From Roseiarcus sp963758335 (lineage in GTDB: Bacteria > Pseudomonadota > Alphaproteobacteria > Rhizobiales > Beijerinckiaceae), in NCBI GenBank assembly GCA_963758335.1, contig CAVWVF010000002.1:1736001-1800000 (forward strand): a stretch of 64,000 nt of DNA, in the 5' to 3' direction. The position numbers were made by a program, and so were the translations under genes. The notes beneath the pieces are model-generated. The model ran no database searches and was not told the origin of the DNA. It saw only the letters and a list, made by a program, of their open reading frames with translations. Of this stretch, positions 8,540-17,232 are shown piece by piece (the first letter of the stretch is position 1; each line of letters starts with the position of its first letter).

Positions 8540-10135
8540 TCACGCCGCCTCCTCCCTCCAACGTCGGATGATCGCGGTCTCCGGCGTCTCATCGGCGACG
8601 ACCGTGCGGCGACCGAGCGAGATTTCGCCGGTCGCGCCGTCGAGCGCGATCCAGTCGCCCTCGCGGATCTGCCGGCCGTCGAGGGTCGCTGAGCCCTGAC
8701 GTTCGGCGACGGCGAGCGCGCGGCAACCGACGAGGCAGACCTTGCCCATCTGCCGGGCGACGACCGCCGCATGGGCAGTGCGCCCGCCAACAGCGGTGAG
8801 AATCCCTTGGGCGACGGCGAATCCAGCGACGTCCTGGGTCGACGTATCGCGCCGGATGAGGATCGCAGGCTCGCCGCGCGCCGCCACATCCTTCGCGCGC
8901 TCGCTGGTGAAGCAGGCATGTCCGCAGGCGACGCCGGGAGAGGCGACGACGGCTTTCGCCACGGGCTCCGCCGGCTCGGCGAACCGGGATGTGCGGGCGG
9001 CGGCGAGGTCGACGTCCGCGACCCGCGCCAGGGCCTCCTTGTGGCCGATGACGCCCTCCTCAACCAGATCCACGGCGATCTTCAGCGCAGCCCGCGGAGT
9101 GCGCTTGGCCGTTCGCGTCTGCAGGAACCAGAGGCGGCCGCGTTCGACCGTAAACTCCATGTCCTGCACGTCGCCGCAGGCGGCCTGGAGCGAGCGCACG
9201 CTTTCCTCGAGCTGCCGCGCGACCTCGGGCATGCGCCGCTTGAACAGCGCAGTGTCGGCCGGCGAACGACGGCCCGAAACCACGTCCTCGCCTTGAGCGT
9301 CGGCGAGAAAGTCGACGTAGAGCTCCTTCGCCCCTGTCGCCGGATCGCGCGAGAACGCGACACCGGCTCCGGAATCACCGCCCGAATTGCCGAACGCCAT
9401 CGCCTGGACGGTGACGGCGGTGCCCTTCAGGCCCTCGAGGGAATTGAGGCGCCGGTATTCGCGCGCCCGCGCGCTTTCCCACGATCGATAGACCGCGTGC
9501 GCGGCCTCCGCGATCTGGTCGATCGGGTCGAACGGTGGCACATGGCCCGCATGCGCGGCCAATCCGAGGAACTTCTCGACCAGGCGCTCGAGCGCCTCGG
9601 AATCGAGTTCCGCCTCGTTGGCGACGCCCTCGGCGGCGATCATCTGCGCGAGCAGGCCGGCGAAGCCGCCGGGCGAGACGCCGCCGACCACTTCGGCGTA
9701 GGACTGGATGAACCGCCGGTAGCTGTCGAAGGCCATCCGCGGATTGCCGGTCATGCGGATGAGGCCGTGGACGCTCGCCGCGTTCATGCCGACGTCGAGG
9801 ATGGTGTCGAGCATGCCCGGCATCGACCGTTCCGCGCCCGAGCGCACGGAGACGAACAGCGGCGACCGGCCGTCGCCGAGGCGATGCTTGGCGGCCGCCT
9901 CGAGCCAGCCGATCCCGGCGACGACGCCGTTGCGCATCGCCTTCATCGCCGCGTCGTCGCCGGCGATGACGCCCGCGCAAAGAGAGGTCGGCAGGACGAA
10001 GGCCGGCGGCACAGGCAGGCGCAGCGCGTTCAATCGCGCGAGCTCCGCCGCCTTCGATCCGACGTGTTCCGCGAGGATCGGGCCCGGCGAGCCGCCCGGG
10101 CCGATGAACACAGGCTCGAGATGCTTGCCGTTCAT
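8540..10135 (-). CDS. PPDK-like PEP-utilising protein lacking the PEP-binding barrel
   Basis: 531 residues resembling the front two-thirds of pyruvate phosphate dikinase. The ATP-grasp nucleotide-binding part has SVRSGAERSMPGMLDTI near residue 100, VTVQAMAFGN and GVAFSRDPATG near 242-268, and QDMEFTVERGRLWFLQTR near 325. The swivelling phosphohistidine domain has GGRTAHAAVVARQMGK with the expected His455. The protein stops there, where PPDK (about 880 residues) would continue into the PEP/pyruvate TIM barrel, so it cannot complete the normal reaction alone. It may pass phosphate to a partner or use another acceptor. Its ATG overlaps the stop of the upstream DUF47-like gene (ATGA), indicating translational coupling and a shared function. 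Confidence 0.85.
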   Translation of the reverse strand: MNGKHLEPVFIGPGGSPGPILAEHVGSKAAELARLNALRLPVPPAFVLPTSLCAGVIAGDDAAMKAMRNGVVAGIGWLEAAAKHRLGDGRSPLFVSVRSGAERSMPGMLDTILDVGMNAASVHGLIRMTGNPRMAFDSYRRFIQSYAEVVGGVSPGGFAGLLAQMIAAEGVANEAELDSEALERLVEKFLGLAAHAGHVPPFDPIDQIAEAAHAVYRSWESARAREYRRLNSLEGLKGTAVTVQAMAFGNSGGDSGAGVAFSRDPATGAKELYVDFLADAQGEDVVSGRRSPADTALFKRRMPEVARQLEESVRSLQAACGDVQDMEFTVERGRLWFLQTRTAKRTPRAALKIAVDLVEEGVIGHKEALARVADVDLAAARTSRFAEPAEPVAKAVVASPGVACGHACFTSERAKDVAARGEPAILIRRDTSTQDVAGFAVAQGILTAVGGRTAHAAVVARQMGKVCLVGCRALAVAERQGSATLDGRQIREGDWIALDGATGEISLGRRTVVADETPETAIIRRWREEAA

Positions 10136-11232
10136 GCTGACAGCCCCTGCAACACCCGATTGCGCAACGACATCGCCGCATGGGCTAGGCGATCGGTCGC
10201 CTCCTCAAGCGTGCGCGCGTTTTCGAGGCCGAGGATGAGAACGCGCGCCTCGCCGCCGCGGCCAGCGTTTTCGCCGTTGCGCTTCGGCGGCGCGCTCATC
10301 ATCGCGGCGATCGCAGCCCGCTCGGCGGCGTCGGCGTCGCGCTCGGCGTCGATCACCGCATCAACGCATTGCAGCGCGAAGGCGGCGTCAGCGCGCTTGC
10401 CCTCGGGAATTTGCTTTGCAGCTTCGATTGCCCGGACCAGCTCGGCGGCGCTATGGAGCGCGATCGCGGCCAGTTCCGCGAGCGGAGACCCCAAAGGGTC
10501 CGCGGCTTCATAGTCCGGCGTGAGACTGACTAGGAACGCCGCCTCGTCGAAACAGTCGGTCGCATTCTCGACCTGATCGATCAGCGTCAGCAGCTCCTCC
10601 GCATTGCGGACGCGGGCGAAGATCTCGCGCGCCACGACCGTCAGGCGATCGCCCTTCTCTTCGAGCTGTTTGGCGCGCCGGGCGAGCGACCCGCGCTCGC
10701 CGATGTCGGCCAGGCCCCCGGGCCCGAAGGCCGTCTCGATCATCCCGGCGAGCATGCGGGTGAGGCCGAGATGGCGCAGAACGGTGGCGAGCAATTCGCT
10801 CTCCGCAGTGTCGAGGCGCTCCGACAGATCGGCCTGGATCTCGTCGCGGATGAAACGGGTGGAGCGTCCGTTCTTGAGACCTTCGCTGGCGATATGCAGA
10901 ACGTTGCGCAGAAAGGCGGCGCATTCGCTCTCGCCCAGCGCCTGTCCGAGCGGCACGCCGTAGGCGATGCGTCCGCCGGCCGCCCGCCTCACCGCATCGA
11001 AGACGAGATCGGCGCCGCCGAGCTCGAGAAAGGCGCGATGGCCGTCCTCGCGCTGCGCGGCGCCGATGAGGAGTTCGATCGCCCCGTCCTTGGACACGAA
11101 TGATTGCAGCGCCTTGCGCGCCTTGTTCCAGTCGATCAGGAAGACGATGCGCGAGCCGAGAAAGGTGAGAAAACGATCGAGATCGGCCTCGTCGCGCCCC
11201 TGATAGACGCCGTTGAGGAGATAGAACGGCAT
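10132..11232 (-). CDS. DUF47/PhoU-like helical protein
   Basis: About 366 residues, mostly helical. The second half has the pattern AKQLEEKGDRLTVVAREIF and LIDQVENATDCFDEAAFL, recalling DUF47 (PhoU-like) accessory proteins of phosphate transport; the N-terminal half is unassigned. The ATG at 11230-11232 lies inside the terminal repeat of the 143-bp element at 11228-11370, so the present start is supplied by an insertion; the frame stays open through the element to 11439. It overlaps the PPDK-like gene by 4 bp, which suggests a joint role in phosphate or phosphoryl metabolism. Family assignment is moderate. Confidence 0.6.
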   Translation of the reverse strand: MPFYLLNGVYQGRDEADLDRFLTFLGSRIVFLIDWNKARKALQSFVSKDGAIELLIGAAQREDGHRAFLELGGADLVFDAVRRAAGGRIAYGVPLGQALGESECAAFLRNVLHIASEGLKNGRSTRFIRDEIQADLSERLDTAESELLATVLRHLGLTRMLAGMIETAFGPGGLADIGERGSLARRAKQLEEKGDRLTVVAREIFARVRNAEELLTLIDQVENATDCFDEAAFLVSLTPDYEAADPLGSPLAELAAIALHSAAELVRAIEAAKQIPEGKRADAAFALQCVDAVIDAERDADAAERAAIAAMMSAPPKRNGENAGRGGEARVLILGLENARTLEEATDRLAHAAMSLRNRVLQGLSA

Positions 11233-11370
11233 TGTCACGTTGGCCAAGAATAGCGGATTCTGGAGGGGTCCAGTACCACGCTGGAGCTCTCCAAACCATT
11301 GATTTTCCTGTCTGCGGCCGATGACCGCTTCGCGCGGTTGACAAGTAAAAGTCGCCAACGTGACAATGCC
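11228..11370. mobile_element. 143-bp MITE with IS6-type terminal repeats
   Basis: Perfect 17-bp inverted repeats (ggcattgtcacgttggc at 11228-11244 and its complement at 11354-11370) bracket 109 bp without coding sense. The repeat matches the ends of the complete IS6 element in this window (ggcactgtcacgttg at 26347 and ggcgttgtcacgtcg at 27135). No 8-bp target duplication is evident (gatagaac versus agatcgag). It truncates the gene at 11371-11515 and provides the start codon of 10132-11232. Confidence 0.75.
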
Positions 11371-11515
11371 AGATCGAGGCCTCTTCGACGTCAGCGACCG
11401 TCGGCCGGAGCGCCAGGATCGGCAGGATTTTCGTCTCATCGAGATCTCCGAGAATGCTCCTCACGTCATGGTGCGTAGCAGGCCTGCGGTTGGAGCCCGT
11501 TGTGGTCTTTTGCAT
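11371..11515 (-). pseudogene. small conserved hypothetical protein cut by the MITE
   Basis: An ATG at 11513-11515 after gaggaaag begins MQKTTTGSNRRPATHHDVRS, followed by ILGDLDETKILPILALRPT and VADVEEASIW. I recall this pattern from short alphaproteobacterial proteins of about 80 residues with no known function. The frame runs straight into the MITE at 11370 and loses its C-terminal part. Confidence 0.55.
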
Positions 11516-11617
11516 CTTTCCTCTAAGGCTTGTTGTTGTCGCTCGATTCGAATCAAGGGGAAAATCTTTGGGCTGAGGGCACAGCGAGCCAGGATGCCAA
11601 GGCGACAATCTGTCGGC

Positions 11618-12737
11618 TCAGCCGCAAAATTTGCTAAAGGGAGTTTGGCCACCGCCTTGCCGGCGCGCATCCATCCAGGAGATGATCGCGGGCCAGATTG
11701 TGGCGTGCGCCCGGCGCCCGATGGTCCAAGGTGCTGCAGGCCCACCCCGATTTCGCCGGGATATTCGATAATGCGCGCATCTCGGGTCGCCACGGACTCG
11801 ATGAAAGGCTTAACCGCCTCAAGAGGGGCGATATCGTCCGCAGTATTGACGATCGCAAGCGTCGGCGCCGACACGCTCTTCGGGCCTATCAACTTGTCGA
11901 TCTTCAGCTCGCCTCGACAAAATCGATCCTCGCGATAGAGCCACTCAATGAGCTGATGGGCGAATTTGCCTGGAAGAGGAACCTCGTCGAGAGCCCAGCG
12001 CTCAACGCGCGCATGAATTGCCAGCGCGCCTTGGCTCGCGACGCTCAATACCGCATCCGTCAGTCTCGAACAGACGAATGTTTCGGGCGACGCCAGGGCG
12101 CTCATTTGAGTTAGGAGCGAGCCTGGACAGGGCTCTGCCTCGTCCAGGTTCGATGGCACGAGCGACACGAGGGCGTCCCGGAATCGGCTCGTAGCAGGCC
12201 GGAAGCACAGCGGCGCGCCGAGCAGCACAAGGCCGCAGATGGACTCGGGCGCCATTGCGCTGAATATCGCCGCCAGCGTGCCGCCCAGGGAGTGACCGAG
12301 AAGGAAGGGCTTGCGGTCTTCGCGTTCGCCCGAGATTTTCACGACGCACTCGCCGATGGCCAGAGCGTATTCAGCAAGGCCGTTGGCGCCGCTCGTCCGT
12401 GACGCCGGCAGCCATTCGAGCAGACGCACGCGCAAGCCCTCTTTCAGGCAGTAGCGGATTGCGCTCGACGAGGGAGCCAAGTCCCAGATGTACGCGCGCT
12501 TGATCGGTGCCGCGACAATCAGAACGGATTGCGTTGCGCTGTCTTTGCCATAATCGCGCAGGAGCCAGAATGGACCCGAAGCAATGACCCGGTAGGGGCA
12601 TTCGTCCGGGCCGAAGCCAACGGCTTGAAGCGTACGCCCGTACGCCCGTGCGCGCGACGCAGGATGTCAGCCGTCTCGAACTGAACTCGGCGAATGCCGT
12701 CCAGCGCTTCATCGATCAGAACACTCTGGGCTGTCAC
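11618..12737 (-). pseudogene. PhaC-like alpha/beta hydrolase with frameshifts
   Basis: The reading is spread over frames: LIDEALDGIRRVQFETADIL (12737 on), SVLIVAAPIKRAYIWDLAPS near 12500, an intact middle with the lipase box GHSLGGTLAAIFSA and VLLGAPLCFRP, ADDIAPLEAVKPFIE with the putative acid, then HATIWPAIISWMDARRQGG ending at a stop at 11618. At least two shifts (near 12490-12600 and 11736) break it. The order matches PHA-synthase-like hydrolases, although the nucleophile motif is GHSLGG rather than the Cys-containing synthase box. A phasin gene at 25.4 kb is consistent with a polyhydroxyalkanoate-making host. Confidence 0.6.
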
Positions 12738-13011
12738 AGAGGTTGTCTCTTCGGTCGATTAGGGCTGTGCAACGGTAAGCTGCGCAACCGCCCGTGCCAC
12801 CCTAACGGCCTGACGCTCATTGATTTGCGTCAAAAAACGAAGCGACCTGGTTGACGCAGCCTTGTTCCCAACGCGAACCCATCTTTTTCCGGAACCCGGG
12901 GCGCTGGAGGCTGTGATCGACCACGCCGCTCGATGGTTCGAGCGACACTTGGCGCCTGCTTCTGCGGGATCGACCTCTGCCGCGCGCGGCGAGAAGCACA
13001 GGGGGTCATAG
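12738..13011. other. gene-free spacer
   Basis: No gene or clear signal is seen between the PhaC-like remnant and the phosphoribosyltransferase fragment. Confidence 0.4.
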
Positions 13012-13275
13012 ATGCCGTTCAATGACCGATTTGAAGCCGGCCAGAAGCTGGCGGTACCGGAATCAGGAGCCGGCGATCCTTGCATTACCCCGCGGCGGCG
13101 TTCCCGTGGCGGCGGAGATTGCGGGCGCCCTCGATGCGCCTCTCGATCTCGTCCTGGTGCGCAAGATCGGCGTACCCTTTCAACCCGAACTGGCCATGGG
13201 CGCCGTCTTCGACGGCGGCGCCCCTCTCATTGTGCGAAACGAGGACGTGATTGAAGCGCCGGCATCGGCGAGAGG
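13012..13275 (+). pseudogene. phosphoribosyltransferase, 5' shifted and 3' truncated
   Basis: ATG at 13012 gives MPFNDRFEAGQKLA, typical of the start of PRTase-like proteins. A frame change with loss of some residues leads to YRNQEPAILALPRGGVPVAA, then ALDAPLDLVLVRKIGVPFQ and VRNEDVIE. The type I PRTase PRPP loop would lie further on, but the gene is cut at 13276 by the terminal repeat of an IS6 element. Role (nucleobase salvage or fused-domain family) cannot be decided. Confidence 0.75.
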
Positions 13276-13300
13276 GGCGTTGTCACGGCGTTGGCAGCTT

Positions 13301-15147
13301 CCCTGATTCCGCATCAAAGGAAGTGAAGTGCCCTGTTGGTCCTGATTGATCAGTGAGATAGGCTGAGATTTGCGAATCAACGCCATCACCAACGAGGTGA
13401 GTGAGGGTGACACAGGGGCTCTTGCCGTTCCAGTACGAAAGCGAGGCGGGCGAGGCGGGACTGACCGGTCTTGCGGGGCTTCCCCTGTATTTGGAGCTGT
13501 GGCGCGCGGCCGGACTGGAGCAATCGGTGGCGCGCCACGTGGCGATGAGCGGCAGCCAAGGCTGGAGCGATCGGCAGATGGTGTCGGCGCTGGTGTTGCT
13601 GAACCTTGCCGGGGGCGAGGGTCTCGACGATCTCGACCGGCTGGAGGCGGACGGCGGTCTGTGCCGGCTGGTGCGGGCGGCGGACGCGCACGGGCGCACT
13701 CGGCGGGAGCGGCGGGCCGAGGCGCGGCGCTGGCGGCGGCAGCGGTCGCGCACGCTGCCCTCGCCGCATGCGACGGGCCGCTGGCTTACGGGGTTTCACG
13801 ATGCCGGCGAGGAGGCGCGGCGGGAAGCCGGACGGGCGTTCATCCCGGCGTCGAGCGAGGGCGTGGCGGGCCTGTGGCGGGTGAACGGCGATCTTCTGCA
13901 GGCGGTTCAGGCGCAGCATCCGGCGGCGCAGGCGACGCTCGACATGGACGCCACGCTCGTTGAGACGCACAAGCGGGCGGCGCTGTACTGCTACAAGCAC
14001 TTCAAGGCCTATCAGCCGCTCAATAGCTGGTGGGCCGAGCAGGGCCTGATCGTGCATTCGGAGTTCCGCGACGGCAACGTGCCGGCGGGGCATGAGCAAT
14101 TGCGCGTTCTCGAAGAGGCGGCGCGCCTGCTTCCGGCCGGGGTGAGGAAGCTTTACCTGCGCTCGGATACGGCCGCCTATCAGCACGATCTTTTGAAGTA
14201 TTGCGCCGAGGGCAAGAACCGGCGCTTCGGGGTGATCGAATTCGCCATCGGGGCGGACGTGACCGGGGAGTTCAGGCAGGCGGTGGCGCAACTGCCCGAG
14301 GCGGCCTGGCAGGCGCTCGATCGGATCGTCGATGGCGAGCGCTACGCCGCCGGCCAGCAATGGGCGGAAGTCGGCTACGTGCCGAACTGGGCGGGCATGA
14401 GCAAGACGGCGCCGGACTACCGCTTTCTGGCGATCCGCGAGCCGTTGGGTGAACTCGATCTCGGCGATGCCGAGCAATTGCCCTTCCCGACGATGAGCTT
14501 TCCGACGCTGGGCCGCTACAAGCTGTTCGGCCTCGTCACCAACCGCACGCTGGCGGGCGACGAACTGATCCGCTGGCAGCGCGAGCGCTGCGGCAAGAGC
14601 GAGGAAGCGCACGCCGTGATGAAGGACGATCTCGCCGGCGGGCGGCTGCCGAGCGGGCTGTTCGGGGCCAATGCGGCGTGGTGGGCGATCATGGTTCTCG
14701 CCCACAATCTCAACGCGATGATGAAGCGTCTGGTGCTCGGCGGCGATTGGGCGGCGCGGCGCATGAAGGCGATGCGGTTTCATCTGATCGCCCTGGCGGG
14801 CCGCGTCGTGCGCCACGCGCGCCGGCTGATCGTGCGACTTTCGGCAGGCGCTCTCGACCTGATCCGCGACGCGCGCGCCGCCATCCTTTCCCTGCAGCCG
14901 GCGCCGAGCGGATGATCGCCCGGCTTCTTCCGCCAGTCCTGCAAACGCCGCCGGGCTCGGCCGGCCACGGCGTAGCCGTGACCGCAGGATCGGGGCGGGA
15001 CTCGTCAACGATGCAGGAGGGCGGTCGCCTACAACCATAGCGCGAGCATGCTCGTCTCGTACCCGCCTCGACCCGCGGCCGCGGCCGAAATCCGCCCGCT
15101 CCACCGCCCGTTTCGCCCGTGCTCACGAATTAGATGCGGGATTGTGG
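13301..15147 (+). mobile_element. IS1380-family element with 5-bp target duplication
   Basis: The left end ccctgattccgcatc (13301-13315) pairs imperfectly (11/15) with the right end 15133-15147. The target duplication agctt is present at 13296-13300 and 15148-15152. Length is 1847 bp, normal for the family. It interrupts an IS6 element between the terminal repeat and the transposase. A 60-bp remnant of the same left end occurs at 63029-63104. Confidence 0.85.
13401..14915 (+). CDS. IS1380-family transposase
   Basis: A 504-residue DDE transposase with GTG start (MRVTQGLLPFQYESEAG). Family landmarks: GWSDRQMVSALVLLNLAGG, LDMDATLVETHKRAALYCYK with the first Asp, KLYLRSDTAAYQHDLLKY with the second Asp, and RCGKSEEAHAVMKDDLAGG with the Glu region near the C-terminus. 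Length and order are complete, so it may be active. It is the only gene of the element at 13301-15147. Confidence 0.9.
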   Translation: MRVTQGLLPFQYESEAGEAGLTGLAGLPLYLELWRAAGLEQSVARHVAMSGSQGWSDRQMVSALVLLNLAGGEGLDDLDRLEADGGLCRLVRAADAHGRTRRERRAEARRWRRQRSRTLPSPHATGRWLTGFHDAGEEARREAGRAFIPASSEGVAGLWRVNGDLLQAVQAQHPAAQATLDMDATLVETHKRAALYCYKHFKAYQPLNSWWAEQGLIVHSEFRDGNVPAGHEQLRVLEEAARLLPAGVRKLYLRSDTAAYQHDLLKYCAEGKNRRFGVIEFAIGADVTGEFRQAVAQLPEAAWQALDRIVDGERYAAGQQWAEVGYVPNWAGMSKTAPDYRFLAIREPLGELDLGDAEQLPFPTMSFPTLGRYKLFGLVTNRTLAGDELIRWQRERCGKSEEAHAVMKDDLAGGRLPSGLFGANAAWWAIMVLAHNLNAMMKRLVLGGDWAARRMKAMRFHLIALAGRVVRHARRLIVRLSAGALDLIRDARAAILSLQPAPSG

Positions 15148-15185
15148 AGCTTGCTAGCGCATTGAATGCGGCGTAGCCGAAGGGC

Positions 15186-15330
15186 ATGACGAAAATCAGC
15201 TACTCCGGATATCGGTTCCCTCCGGAGATCATTCACCAGGCGATCTGGCTCTATCTCCGGTTCACGCTCCGCCGAGGGCGAGGTTCTGGATGTGCTGGTC
15301 CAGTCCAAGCGCAACAAGCAGCAGCTCGCG
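15186..15330 (+). pseudogene. IS6 transposase with large internal deletion
   Basis: It starts exactly like the intact copy (MTKISYSGYRFPPEIIHQAI), but after FTL it jumps to SAEGEVLDVLVQSKRNK, losing about 75 residues, and then leaves homology after 15321. The catalytic residues are absent. Confidence 0.8.
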
Positions 15331-15682
15331 CGCCAAAGCCGCGACGATCGCGACCATGTCGCGTTCGCGCGAACCCTGGTTCGCCGCCGAACTGATTTTA
15401 TCGGACTGCCTAGACATCGAAGCGATTATAAGAACTCGATCCGGCGGCGCTTTGCCGTGGATCAAACCGCCGGCTACGGTCATTCTGCGTCCAGCCCCGC
15501 CAATTCAGCTTCGGGGGCGTGTTCCGATCCGCCGCCCGGCCTTCCAGGCGCGCCGGATCCCCGATGCGCCGCAGAGGCGCTCACCCCGCCGGATGGAATT
15601 AGAAGCAGGAGCCTGCCATACTGGCGCGGGGAAGCGAAGACGATTGCGAGCGCTTACATATTGAAAGGCAGGGGCCCGTCGG
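15331..15682. other. unassigned stretch
   Basis: Several overlapping frames are open on both strands but none has a start site or recognisable motif. A plus-strand reading with REPWFAAELILSDCLDIEAI near 15370 is protein-like and may be a fragment. Confidence 0.35.
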
Positions 15683-16102
15683 TTGAGGGAGATTAAGGAA
15701 GTCGGCCGCGCCGTCGCCGAAACGGACGCCTGGATCGACGATCTGGCGCAGCGCCTGGGTTGGCGCGATCGCGGCAAGACCTATGCCGCGTTGATCGGCG
15801 CGCTGCACGGACTGCGCGACGCGCTGCCGCGCGACGAGGTCGTGTATCTCGGCGCGCAATTGGCCCCGCTGCTGCGCGGCTTCTATTATGAAGGCTGGCG
15901 CCCCGGCGCCCATCGCGCGGCGCAAAGCCTCGACGCGCTCTGCGCACGCATTCACGAGGCCGTGGATCACGATCCGGGTATTGATCCGGAAGCCGCCGCC
16001 CGCGCCGTTCTCGCTCTGCTTGCGGCCCGCCTACCGGCGAGCGAGATCGAGGATGTGATCGCCGCTACGCCCAAAGCGCTCCGCGCCGTTTGGCCATCCT
16101 GA
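15683..16102 (+). CDS. DUF2267 domain protein
   Basis: 139 residues. The DUF2267 pattern is clear: WIDDLAQRLGWRDRGKTYAA, LIGALHGLRDALPRDEVVYL, AQLAPLLRGFYYEGWRP and ALLAARLPASEIEDVIAATP. These all-helical proteins are common in stress-related clusters; biochemical function is unknown. The only usable start is TTG at 15683 (the preceding stop is at 15662), so the natural N-terminus may be slightly shortened. It is followed by the CapA-like gene on the same strand after 51 bp. Confidence 0.8.
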   Translation: MREIKEVGRAVAETDAWIDDLAQRLGWRDRGKTYAALIGALHGLRDALPRDEVVYLGAQLAPLLRGFYYEGWRPGAHRAAQSLDALCARIHEAVDHDPGIDPEAAARAVLALLAARLPASEIEDVIAATPKALRAVWPS

Positions 16103-16153
16103 CAGGCTCGAACAACCCATATCGCGATCGGCTTCACGAAAAGAGCGACGGCC

Positions 16154-16915
16154 ATGAGGATTTTTCTCTGCGGCGACGTGATGACAGGGCGCGGCATCGA
16201 TCAGGCGCTTCCGCATCCGTGCTCTCCCATCCTTCACGAAGGCTATGTTCAGTCCGCTGTCGACTATCTCCGCCTTGCCGAACGGACAAACGGCCCCGTG
16301 CCGCGGCCCGTGGATTTCGGGTACATTTGGGGCGCGGCTCTCGACGAATGGCGGAGGGCGCATCCGCATGTGAGAATCGTGAATCTCGAAACGAGCATCA
16401 CCCGCAGCGACGCTTTCGAGCCAAAGGGCATCAATTACCGCATGAGCCCCGAGAACGGCCCCTGTTTGAGCGCGGCCGGCTTAGACTGCTGCGTCCTGGC
16501 CAATAACCACGTTCTCGACTGGGGCCCGGCCGGCCTCATCGACACGTTGAACGCCTTGGAGAGACTGCGCATCAAGACCGCCGGCGCGGGCCGCAATCTC
16601 GTCGAGGCCAAGGCTCCGGCCATTGTCGAGATCCCGGACGAGGGCCGTCTCATCGTGCTCGCGTGGGCGTCCGAAACGAGCGGCGTCCCGCGCCACTGGG
16701 CGGCAGATTCCGGCAGGGCCGGAATTTATCTTCCATCCTCCCTTTCCGAGGCGACAGTCGGCTCGCTCGTCGACGAACTCGCTGAGGTCAGGCGGCCGAG
16801 AGACGTCGTCCTCGTCTCGATCCATTGGGGGCCGAACTGGGGCTATCCGATCCCGAAGGATCAACGCCGCTTCGCCCACGCCCTGATCGAGGAAGCCGGC
16901 GTCTCCGTCGTTCAC
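16154..16915 (+). pseudogene. CapA-family protein, 3' truncated
   Basis: MRIFLCGDVMTGRGIDQALP is the metallophosphatase-like start of CapA/PgsA proteins; RIVNLETSIT, YRMSPENGPCLSAAGLDCC, LANNHVLDWGPAGLIDTL and VVLVSIHWGPNWGYPIP follow in the expected order. The sequence departs from the family right after SVVHG near 16915, where HSSHHPKA-type residues should come; the last third is missing. The frame continues with unrelated residues to 16999. CapA proteins act in poly-gamma-glutamate or capsule synthesis, though many single copies have other roles. Confidence 0.8.
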
Positions 16916-16916
16916 G

Positions 16917-17040
16917 GGCGTTGTTCTCCCGCTCGAGCGCGTCGTTCTGGCGCCGAAGCAAAGCAACTTCGCCGCGCAACTGCGCAATGTCGCACATGAG
17001 CGCGTCGATCGAGTCGCGAATTCGAGGCGGGGGGAATCAT
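16917..17040 (-). pseudogene. possible IS66-type transposase N-terminal fragment
   Basis: The minus strand encodes a short coiled coil (DSIDALMCDIAQLRGEVALL then RRQNDALEREN) like the leucine-rich start of IS66 TnpC proteins. It abuts the break in the CapA-like gene, which suggests an insertion caused that truncation. Only about 35 residues are readable. Confidence 0.35.
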
Positions 17041-17232
17041 CCCCACCTTGACTTACATTTCCGAGCCGCGCGTCTCGCACAACCGTCGTGCCAGACAAAA
17101 TTTCACGCCAACTGTTGCAGATCGGACTCACCAGCTTGGGAGTTACCCCGCAACAGTCCGCCCGGCGAACGCCGGCAGACGCTCGAGCAGGCCAAGGCGG
17201 AGCTGCCAAGCTGCTGGATCGCGAAAGGGCCG

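Larger units (their letters stand above)
13276..15330 (+). mobile_element. IS6-type element carrying a nested IS1380
   Basis: The left terminal repeat (ggcgttgtcacg) starts at 13276; after 25 bp the IS1380 copy intervenes, and the IS6 leader and transposase start resume at 15148 (compare the leader of the intact IS6 copy at 27097-27135). The transposase is internally deleted and the right end is not recognisable. Confidence 0.75.

Noticed and set aside
8771..10513. 580-codon open frame on the plus strand
   Set aside because: It is antisense to the PPDK-like gene and its upstream partner, is Arg/His-rich and has no ribosome site or recognisable motif; an effect of high GC.
13386..15104. 572-codon minus-strand frame
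   Set aside because: Antisense to the complete IS1380 transposase, with no independent support.
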